From Perkinsus olseni (Eukaryota; Perkinsozoa; Perkinsida), in contig JABANN010000078.1 of the NCBI GenBank assembly GCA_013115125.1, forward strand, positions 1-64,000: a stretch of 64,000 bases of DNA, written 5' to 3'. Positions within the stretch are counted from its first letter, which is position 1; each line of letters opens with the position of its first letter. Both the position numbers and the translations under genes were made by a program. Shown here piece after piece: positions 47,262 through 56,824 of this stretch. A model generated the notes under the pieces. The model was not told the origin of the DNA, searched no databases, and worked only from the letters and a program-made list of their open reading frames with translations.

Positions 47262-47815
47262 TTTTCAACGTCTCTTGCGGTCATGTGAGCGGCCGTCGGT
47301 CGAATGTTTCTTCTTGGACATTGATCATGCGTCTTCAGGGTCTGAAGTTCAGACGCCTGCCCATGTATGCCTTCTCAGTAGTTTTAGCCGTACCCATCTA
47401 TCATCTGTGTCCTTTTCAACGATTGCTACCATTGCTTCGATGTCTTACCATTATTCGACGCTATTTTCATGTCATCTTCCAGTGGTCCAGTCCTCATATT
47501 TGAAGTCTGGTTATTCATCAGTGATGAAGCTTATTGATCAACTTCCAGTGTCTCTTGTAGCCAGTGTGAGCGGCCGTCGGTCGAACGTCTCTTCTTGAAA
47601 ACTAATCACGTGTCTTTAGACTACGGCCCACATATGCCTTTCCAGCAGTCTAAGCCGTAACCATCTCAACTCTATTATGTGCGATCTTTTCGACGAGTAC
47701 CACCATTGCTTTGAAGTCTCGCTCCAAGTTAGTGGTCCAGTCATTTTCTAGTGGTCCAGTCGTCATATTTCATTTCTGGTTATTAGTCAGTGATGAAGCT
47801 TCTTGACCGATTAAA
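47262..47815. repeat. Tandem duplication of a roughly 275-bp 3'-flank unit
   Basis: Two head-to-tail diverged units, about 47262-47535 and 47536-47815. Both contain GTGAGCGGCCGTCGGTCGAA, CCACCATTGCTTNGA-like sequence, TGGTCCAGTC, and TGATGAAGCTT[A/C]TTGA. The paralogous locus at 62.7-63.0 kb has a single unit, so the duplication is specific to copy 1. Confidence 0.7.
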
Positions 47816-48159
47816 TGATGTCAGAATCTCAAGTTGAGTTGAGATGTGACTGAGAACGAGTCGCTCATCAGTGCGTGACGCCAGGGGAAAGTACTTAACG
47901 TCTGTTTGCTTATGTTGTTTGCGTGTTTCGCAAGGCACTATCAGAACTAACACCGCTGAGGAATCGAAGTAAATCTCCTGTTGATAATGAGACAATGTAC
48001 ACCGAATGAGTTGCCAATGCTTAGTGACATCTCTCCCTAGTACTCTCTGTGCATGTCAGAGGCAGTGAGAGAATCCTCATCACTGGACTCAACTATACCA
48101 ACTAAGCCAGTTTCATCGACTAGCTCCAAAACAGTACCTCTGTCTGATCATCACAAGTT

Positions 48160-48330
48160 ATGCCTCAACGGCCCAGCGACAACGAGCTGAGGTACCAAAC
48201 GGAACCACTGAGAGAACTAGCGCTCTATGATGTACTCCGCAAGGACACTCCTCTCATCTCACCCGGTCACTGCCGTGTTTCCGCTGGAAATTTTCCGGTT
48301 GAAGTCAATCTTTTGCAGTTCTTCATCTGA
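48160..48330 (+). CDS. Possible small gene or first exon
   Basis: A 56-codon frame MPQRPSDNELRYQTEPLREL, then ALYDVLRKDTPLISPGHCRV and ending VNLLQFFI. Composition is protein-like. It may splice onward, but no partner exon was recognised. Confidence 0.3.
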   Translation: MPQRPSDNELRYQTEPLRELALYDVLRKDTPLISPGHCRVSAGNFPVEVNLLQFFI

Positions 48331-49643
48331 TGGTTCAACCATATACCGAGAACGTATATTCGCAGAGTGCCACGGTTGCATCACTCAGTCAGTCTTCGGT
48401 AACCGATTGTCGGGTTTGGTAATATTATCTGAGTAAACTGTGCGGGTTCCGGCTTAGTTATACTCTTGCCAATGTGCACAGTTGGAGACTCTCTGTAGCG
48501 TTGACATGCAGTGCAATCAGACGGATTGTCAAGAAGCTTTCCTCAGGGACCCTGAGTCAGGGGTACATTCAACCAGATAAGCCTCCTTTCCTCCTGGCAG
48601 GGTCCGCCTGCACCTTCGGAGGGCTGTGCTCACGACCATCACACAAGCCTCGCCCCGGTGTGCTACGACGAGCATCATGTCCAGAACTCGAAAAGTCGCC
48701 GATCAAGATTTTCTTCCTTCGGTCAGGTATCAACAATAATAGTCTGTCATTTGGTGATGGTCCCCACCAATTTTCTCTCCTTTTCAGTTAGTTCTGTTTG
48801 AAATAGAGCTTTTCGCAGTAATCAGCCATAGCTGTATATCGACTCACACATATTGTTATTTGCCCAACAGTTCCGCTCTCGTCTATGCGGCTAGGCCGCA
48901 AGCGAGACCGACCTGGTCTCTGACAGTTGCGCGTCAGATGAGCTTTACCATCCCTGACCCCCACAATGATAGCGATTAGTATCGTGAACCGTTGCACTGT
49001 AACCCAGCCTATGTACAAAACCCTTCAAAAGGATCGAGTGGCCTGAGGATAACGGCAAGAATGCCCCATTGTTTCTAGACCGCGCCGCGTAGAAATGCCG
49101 TAAACATCAACCAACACATGTGATGCCGGTATTGTAATAAGTGTAGAACATTTCCGACAGTCATAGATTTAACAGTGCTGAGTTATACAGTAAACTGTAC
49201 CAGCTCCTACGCCGCGATCCGTACTGCATCAATCGGGGCAGAACCAAGGCACAAGTAGCTAGGCGACTCCCACTAACTGATAAAGTAGCACTTGATGGGG
49301 ACCCGCCGGACTTTTCGTACAGCATTTCAATTAGTCTAAACTCGTAACAACTTAGTGACCCACACTTTAAACTACAGAATCTCCAGGGGCTACAGCTCGG
49401 GACAATTCCAGGTTGAGCATCGTCTCGTGCGTGTTCCAAGATCGATCTTGAAATCCTTCACGCGAGTGGCGAGCGCATTAACTCGCCCAAATAGGTATTT
49501 CCCCTCCTTGTGCCCTTCAATAAGGAGCCGCTCACTCCTATCGATCGGCAACCCCGTGTTGCTGATCGACCGAGTCGTCACGATCTCAATTTAGGTTCGA
49601 GTCCGTCGATATCTTCTCGCCAGTGCTGAGTTCAACCCGCCAA

Positions 49644-50486
49644 ATGTCGACTAAGGGAATCGCTATCGCAGCCTCTTTCGCTGTCGCATTCATATCGAAC
49701 ATATCCCTCGGCGATGCAGCGGGTGCTCTGGCTTATCCCGACATTCACGACGTAATGAAGAATATCTTGACTCATGTCTGCAATCGTGACGAGCTAATGC
49801 GTATTTTTGTTGTCAGAGATTTCACTCTCAGGATTTCCCACAGCTTGATGACGAGTCCATCATGCAGGACCGCCATGGGCTCGACGCCCGGTGCCTTTTT
49901 GGTGATCGCGGAGAGAACCCAGACATATGGAGTCCAGCTATGGCAATCGGAGTTTGGAACTCTATCAAGACTCGAGCGATTGTTTGTCCGAAAAATAACG
50001 ATACCGAGGCATTCTACAGCCGCTTCACTCTGTAAGTTATGTCGTCTCTTCTGCTGCGGGCAAGGTTTTCTTCCTGCCTTAGCTCGGGCGTTCTCGCTAT
50101 TTATGAGGAGAAGGGCCAGCCGATGTTGGCATTCTACGAAAGACCTCCGCATGACAGTGGCCTGGATCCACTAAGGGACCTCGAGAATCCGAAATTGCGA
50201 GAGATGGTGGCCCACCTAAAAAAATAAGACTTCCTACTACTTCTACGCGAGGCGCAAGGAAGTAATGCGAAGTTACGGGATTTTAGAAGGAATCTGTATG
50301 AAGGTCCGAGAGACAGTTGTGAAGAAGTACGGGTCATTCAAGAATATGTGCGTGGATTTCCACAGAACATATAAGAACGCCCGTGCAGCTGTTGACGCGG
50401 CAGGATGGTACTACAACGGCAATGACGATGACGACACGATAAGAATCGCTCCGGAAAAGCTTAGGCGTACACTGCGGTTATTCTGA
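49644..50486 (+). CDS. Secreted protein, spliced, possible -1 frameshift site
   Basis: Unrecognised family. Starts MSTKGIAIAASFAVAFISNI with a clear signal peptide (cleavage after about ...LGDAAG). Exon 1 ends KNILTH. A 41-nt intron (GTCTGC...GTCAG) leads to FHSQDFPQLDDESIMQDRHG, DIWSPAMAIGVWNSIKTRAI and NNDTEAFYSRFTL. A second intron (GTAAGT...CTTAG) leads to SGVLAIYEEKGQPMLAFYER and REMVAHLKK, then stop at 50227. The -1 frame continues without a break as TSYYFYARRKEVMRSYGILE and ETVVKKYGSFKNMCVDFHRT to a stop at 50486. The frames meet at A-AAA-AAA (50218-50224), a canonical slippery heptamer. Either ribosomal frameshifting, a homopolymer error or two products is possible. Confidence 0.65.
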
Positions 50487-50689
50487 GAGCTCCGAAATCC
50501 AGCGACGCATATCGATTATTTCCCATTTTCCCACTTTCAAAGTTTATCATCTTCATCTTAAAGGTTAAGAGGGACGAACGATCTGTGACGATCATGTTGT
50601 GATGATGTTGTTGTCGCTCGAATTCCGTTGTGTTCAGTGAGTTCACAATGAGAAAGTCCACAGTAGACCACAAACCTTCACGTAGCGTC

Positions 50690-51107
50690 TGTCAGCAGCA
50701 CCTCGAACCCTAAAGAGGAGGGCTCCCGGTGGACGACTCGGAGAGGGGAGAGTCCACAGCCCGAACCCCACCGCGGAGCACTGGTGAGGCCTTCAGCGCA
50801 CAAGGACAGATACAGCTCGGCGACGTTCCCGATCTCTTCACTCTCATTCCCTATCGCCCGATAACCTTACGAACTAATACGCCGATAAGCTGATACCATC
50901 TACCACAAGTATCGAGACGAGGAATACAGCATTAACTCCTCTATGAACTGGAAGGTACCGCGGGCACTGTATCGCAACCTTTTCCATCTCCTACTCGTGC
51001 TGACGAGACCGCACGCGTTACCACGCGTTGATACCTCCGGCGAAGCTTTGTTAACAACTACAAACGCCAGCGCAGCAAGCCGAGGAAAATGGCTAATCAG
51101 CAGTATA
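50690..51107. other. Conserved non-coding block, copy 1
   Basis: Aligns by eye with 63355-63765: CACCTCGAACC.TAAAGAGGAGGGCT, GAGAGTCCACA.CCCG, TCTTCACTCTCATTCCCT, GATAAGCTGAT, GAGGAATACAGC.TTAAC, GGAAGGTACCGC, GACTGCACGCGTTA-like sequence, and TTTGTTAACAACT. No frame is shared, so it looks non-coding: UTR, regulatory DNA or an RNA. GTGGAC and GAGTCCAC near its start can pair. Confidence 0.6.
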
Positions 51108-51109
51108 AA

Positions 51110-51740
51110 CTTTCGATCGAAAACCGCATCGTAGACCCTTATCGGTCATCGGGTGTGTCAAACGAGTATCTAGTCTGCCGCCGCGACTACCTGACGAAAA
51201 TCCAACGCTATGCGACTCGTACGAGGGCGACAGGGCCAATGTGAGAGCATAGGTTTCCTACAAAACTGGGTACAGTTCACTCCTAAGTTCACTGAGGTAT
51301 GAATTCTCTACAAAGGGCAAAGCGCGTCACTCCAAGAACGGCCATGAGATCAAACATTCTCAGAAACTCGCAGCTTGCACTCTATGAGTTTACTCAAGTG
51401 CTGAGCAAAAGTTTTGACGCAAACCGGATTATTGCCGATACCTCACTCAAACTCGCAATCGACTGTTCGATTGTGAGTTCGCGTTCGCCGAACAAGATTG
51501 TGTGATTGTTATGATTCACGAAGGATGTTATACGGCACACTCGACTGAACGCCCTTCAAGAGCTCCGAGTCCCGATATCGTGAGAGTACCACTTACTCTG
51601 CCCCGACGCTAGAGACGCAACGCCTTCTGTGCATCATGTCATCGGCTCCGGGGGAGATAAGGACGGGTGACCCGTGGGTCGAAACGTCCGACGAGGCGGA
51701 GAAGGCGTCAACCGAAACGGAGCGAACTGACAGCAATCAC
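51110..51740. other. No gene recognised
   Basis: Short plus-strand open stretches only (for example 51299-51505). Nothing with recognisable motifs. Confidence 0.4.
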
Positions 51741-51745
51741 GTAAT

Positions 51746-54700
51746 TTAGACATGTCTGACCGGGGAGAGCTCACCCTTGTAGTTCTTCCCCTCTACATAA
51801 CTTGGTAATGGGGTTCGACGGAGCGCTCCGGAGGTACTCTGAATGGCGGCCAACGCGGCCACCGTTGAGCGAGCGGTGCTGCTATGCGAGGCTAGCTCAA
51901 GCACCCGGGATTGGATGTAAGTCCGGCGAACCACAGAGAATCGGTGGGCGAAGGTGGAAGCCTGAAGCACATCCGATAAACACCGGGTTGTGCGATATGA
52001 CAGACATCCGGAGACTAACGATGAAAAGAACCTGCCCTCTCACGTGATGCGACTCCTGACCCCGTTGTTCTGCCCACTCGGCCACTCTCCTATCATCCTT
52101 AGTATCCACACCATCATCCTCAGCCCATGCCATGATGCACTGCTCGGCCTCCGACAGTGTCGTTGATGGTGATAAAGTCACGTACCTACATCCGTGACAT
52201 CCTAACGCCGCCTCCATCAGAGCCAATGAACGGACGGTTGCCAGTTGTATCCGAGATGCGCTATCCTCGCCCACATCCTACTTTCTCCTGAGTGCGTAGA
52301 CTGCCATACGCCGACGGAACGACCAGTAGATTCTCATTCGGGTGTCAGTAAACGGCAAAACGGCCCCTATGACACCCTTCTCAACGGCCCGATAAGGCGT
52401 ATCTTGGAGCTCAGCGAACTTCAATGCAACCTACAGCACCGCAACGTTACGGTCATCGTCATCACAACAATAGTCGTGAGATCATGAACTCACCCTCTTG
52501 TAGTCGGCCATAAGTTCATCGACACGTTTGACGATCATCGACTGCAGAGAGAGCTTCTCATCAGCTGATTCGGTCTCATCTATCTGAGAGCACGAAAGAA
52601 CAATCCTACAACGTCTCCTCTACCAATCAACGATGATTTATCGCATAAAGTAAATGGAAACGACAGCGCGACGGACACTAATGTCACCATGGCTCTGTTG
52701 CTCAGCCCATCACTTCCCGACGACGACGAGCAACAAACCGATGCCAACAAGACCGTCCCCACTACTACCTGCTTCTGCCACTGTATGATTTGTTGGTCCA
52801 GTCGTTTGATGGTCTGGGTCACCTCGCGGTTATCGCGAAATTTAACTTTACAGAATCCCGCCGGCTCAATAATATTCATTCTAGAAGTGGGGTCAGCAAC
52901 TACCTGAAAAATGGGCGTACTCAGAATGGAACCCAGGACCTTTCGATGTGAGATCCTCGACGAAATAAGGCCATCAGTCCCGCAGCCAATCAACTCCCTA
53001 GTAGTACTACCACAATATTATTGGGGGCAATTTGCTTGTCGATGACAACCCAGGAACCTCCTCTGAGTTCGCCGAAGGGTGGTATATAAGTAAGCACACT
53101 GACATCGTAGGCCTCACAGGCTACCAAGGCGTCCACAATACGGGAACCCTCTTTCAAAATCTCTTTGTACCTGAAAACACAGTGAACCGAACACGCCCTT
53201 CCTACGCGCGCTTACATGTCTCGCATGCCGCCTGAGAAGCCTCTCCAGTTGGCCAGAATAAGAATAGCCTTCAAGCCCTCTTGGGCGAAGTCCCTGAACA
53301 GAGCAAGAAATCCCCGTGGAGCCCAGACTTGACGTCCAAGCAGAATAACATGGGGTATCAAGATATATCATTAAGATCAAATCAATGACGAGTCTGCTAC
53401 TGCTGCTGCTGCTCTATTAGAACGGCATACCGCTAGCTCTCAGCAGAAAGCTGCCAATACAGATTATGCCACAGGTCGCGCCACTCCACAATCCTAGCGA
53501 TAACCGATCCCAATTTTCTGCTTTCATAGCGCGCCCAGTTCCTGGCTAAGCCGCATTCGGCCACTTCTGCCGATACATCGGCCACCAGCAACGGCACCCT
53601 ATCAGTGAGTAGTTAGCAGCTCTTACCTGAGGGCCTCGTAAGTCTTCCTAGCCGAGTCAGGGAACCATACTTGTCCAGCTTCTGACGCCGAGTTAGGTGG
53701 CGATTCACACTGAGATACGACCAGTCGACGCTACCAACAGAGTAACCAGGCAGCAGTACATCAATCGGTTGGCCTTCCTCGTCTAATTGCTTAGTGGTGG
53801 TCCTGTTCTCGGACAAGACAACACCAACAGGAATACCTGACAAGGCATGATCGAACAGAACGCGAAGGCTACAGGAGGTCAAACAACGACTGCAGCCGAT
53901 CGCGGAAAAACACGTTGGCTAATTTATGGTTAAGACCAGGACGGTTACTGATCGTCCCCTAGTGCTAGGAACTTTCGATTCATTCGATTTCGAGTGCTCA
54001 GAACTAAGAACTTTCGTTCTTGATTAATGAAAACATCCCAGGCAAGTGCTCTCGCAGCAGTTCTTCTTCAACAAATCCGCGAATTTCCTTACAGTTAACT
54101 GCGAAGAACTGAACGCAGTTGAGACACCAACGACCATCAACAATTATACGCCAGTAACGCCAGACGAAACGATCCAAGCTGCCGAATTATCTCACTACCA
54201 CTCGGGCCAGATATAATACAACTTCACAATATACCTCCCCAATACAATGACGATTGAGAGCCATCGTGAACATCCATTCAGTGATGAAGAGCCATGCTGT
54301 GCGGGTACTCATAGGGTGCCTACCTCCCAATCGTCCTCGTCCAACAACAGCAGCTTTAGCGAATCCTGTTCTGAACTCGGTGAAGGTACCAACATCCAGG
54401 ATACCAGGCTCGAGGCCATGCAAAGTCGGGCGACCAGCACAGAGCCATCGAGGGTCGTGGTTGATGCCAGGCTGACATGCGAAGTCACTCGACAGATCTC
54501 CAAGGTGATGGGCTGGCCACCACCGAACGAGACACGTCTTCGCGTACAATCACTAGACTCTGGAAGGCGGTTACAAGATAGACTATTTATAGTCTACAAC
54601 TTGTCAATACCACAACTCTCCCAAATCTAATGGTGGCAGCGCTAAGTGCGTATCACCGCATACGGCCAGATACGAAAAGATATCTCTCTTTCGGACTCCC

Positions 54701-55899
54701 ACCGGCAATAAACTTACCACGTATTTGATTTCACGTTCGATGGGGTCCACATTCTCAATGGTCTGTCCGACGTCTGTGGAAGTGACCAACTCGAGATAGC
54801 TGAGGATGCGATCGAAGCCTTCCTCCTCGGCATTGACTCGCCAATAGACGTCGCCAGCGCCCGACAGATGCGCTCCGTCCAAGGTTTTACACGGGACTGG
54901 AAAAGAGCCACAAGTAGTTCAACGCGCCAACGCGCGTACTCAATATCATTCCAAAGATAACAGAAGAAGCGGTATGAGGCGAGCAGCAGCAGAATCAGCA
55001 GACCCGATGAGTCACCTCCTTCCGCTATCCTGAACGATGATTCGACCGAGTAAGTGCAGCCTGGGGCGTCCAATAACACGACCTGCGGAAGGTTCCGTCA
55101 TTAAAATTGGCAATGCTAGGGCTCACTCGTCTCAGTGCACCACAGAGGAGGGCATTTGACCCCCTAGCGCCGGTGCCAGCGATGAGGGACATCGTAGGTA
55201 CGCACTTTGCCGCGTCGGTGGCAGCAGCCAAAAATGGAGCTGAGAAAACACAGCCGGAATTCTTGTCAACCATTACAAGATACTGGTACATCTCGTTACC
55301 AACATGAAGCGGGTACAATAGCATACAGCATCCCGAATCAGGATATTTGGTCACGCAGCAGTAAGAATCGCGGCGTCGGTCGGGAGCCAAGATATCGGGT
55401 ATACGTTCAAGGGAGGAGGTGCGTGCCCTCTACTGCCCTCCACTCACCAGTGATGCCGCTGCTCCTGCGAGTGCGTTGAGGTCCAATGACACTTGACCCC
55501 AGTACCACGTTAATGAAGGGTATCTTGCGCTCGTGAGCTCGTTGCAAAAGTTGGCATCTGTGAAAGGTCATGCCTTCGAAGATCGAACCGCGACGACTCA
55601 GTCTGAAACCTTCCGTCGACTTACAGGTTAATCTGTCTCGTACGGCTGGTGTTTAGGGAGCGAGTCTCCACTGACATGTAGAACGAGACCGGCTCAACGG
55701 TCTTAGGCAACCTAGCGGTCACTTGAAAAAGCGCCAGACCGGAAAACGGCGATGATGTTTGGTTGGCTGCTGAGGACGGAAAAGGTGGGCTGCCGTTACC
55801 AACAGTGAGCCAACTTACATATATATGACCCTTCGGTGTACTGAACACGCTTCGATAAAACCTCGTTAGAAGTCGTCGTAGGAAAACTGAGTTCCTCAA
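51746..55899 (-). CDS. ACC: Acetyl-CoA carboxylase, carboxyltransferase (CT) region
   Basis: Transfers carboxyl from biotin to acetyl-CoA, the first step of fatty-acid synthesis. Recognisable exons, 5' to 3': LDGAHLSGAGDVYWRV then EEEGFDRILSYLELV (54.8 kb); VDPIEREIKYV and DPRWLCAGRP (54.7-54.5 kb); DVGTFTEFRTGFAKAAVVGR GRLGG; GIPVGVVLSENRTTTK (53.8 kb); QVWAPRGFLALFRDFAQEGL, ILANWRGFSGGMRDM; intron; EGSRIVDALVACEAYD, YIPPFGELRGGSWVVIDKQI; intron; VADPTSRMNIIEPAGFCKVK FRDN; DELMADYKR; VALKFAELQDTPYR and RMRIYWSFRRRMAVY; then IMAWAEDDGVDTKDDRRVAE WAEQ. The LRGGSWVVID and EP.G...VKFR motifs are diagnostic of the homomeric eukaryotic type. Sequence from 55.0 to 55.9 kb is poorly matched. No biotin-carboxylase or BCCP domain is visible upstream. 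A TAG lies in frame near 52279. Confidence 0.83.
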
Positions 55900-55919
55900 C
55901 CTGCCCGAAAAATCATTGG

Positions 55920-56820
55920 ATTCGTCTGAGTCCAGAATTGACGAATAAAATTCGTTCGTATTTTGCCAGCTTCTTATGCGAACAAGATTCCTATCGGGTA
56001 CTAAACGATGTTACGAAAGCAACTTTCGAGAGCGGTGAGTTTGCCCGATGCCCACCGTCCTCCTCAGACTCACCAGAATGTAGGACTCGACGAACGACTT
56101 CTCTGCCCCCTTCTGCCACTGTGCTGCAACTGCGGCCCGTAGCGCCACTAAGGCTCTATTCACTTCTTCCATTCTGCTGTCGATGATCAACTCAAGCTGA
56201 TGATCAAAATGAGCAGAAGACAGTCCTGGGCGCGCGCTATCTTCACTGCAACAGCGCTCGCCAAATTATCCATAGCGAACAGGGAAGAGACGCTGTGCTT
56301 GATCACAAACTCATCCACTTTCATATATGATGTCAGCGTCAATCACCTTGAATCCCGTCTATTGATGTAGTGGTGATTCTTAAACAGTGGCGCTATAGAG
56401 ACTTCGCTGGAATTACAGTGGTTTGAGCTCCCTGTGCTCAGGGCATTCGGTTACCATCGAAACACCTCTTTAGAGTAGCGCTGATTGCTTGTTTGGGTCC
56501 TGTGTGCTTTCACATGCTCTTGACTCATTTCCCAGTGCAACACCGCTGCTGCCGAGAGAGTTAGCTGAACCAGCGTTACAAGGCTTTGGTCTTACAGTAC
56601 GCGGTCCAGTGTTACAGCTCGGTCACATGTCAAAACCCGTCCATTTTGAATGACTTCGTGTGGAGTTCCAAGTGAAGCAATCGTTTGAGAAATACATAGT
56701 TATACTGGCTCACACTCATCGCACAGTCGCGAAGACATCCGCTGTTGGTCGACGATGACTAACCCTGGGAATTGCCCTCTTCCAGACTTGAACCGGTGCC
56801 GGACTCGGGGTTTCCCTCTC
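55920..56820. other. Uncertain; possible further upstream exons of the minus-strand gene
   Basis: One minus-strand stretch near 56060-56160 reads MEEVNRALVALRAAVAAQWQ, ending in a GTGAGT donor, and another near 56240-56290 reads NLASAVAVKIARAQDCLLLI. They are exon-like but cannot be tied to acetyl-CoA carboxylase. The rest (56.3-56.8 kb) shows nothing. Confidence 0.3.
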
Positions 56821-56824
56821 CGTC

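Larger units (their letters stand above)
48085..50665. other. 2.6-kb segment present in locus copy 1, absent from copy 2
   Basis: The left flank (46.8-48.08 kb) matches 62.3-63.30 kb and the right flank (50.67-51.1 kb) matches 63.33-63.76 kb, but in copy 2 the two parts are contiguous. The extra DNA therefore was inserted in copy 1 or deleted from copy 2. It holds the spliced secreted-protein gene at 49.6-50.5 kb. No terminal repeats or target duplication could be identified. Confidence 0.65.

Noticed and set aside
49570-49620. GGTTCGAGTCC as a tRNA B box
   Set aside because: Flanking bases do not form T, anticodon or acceptor stems.
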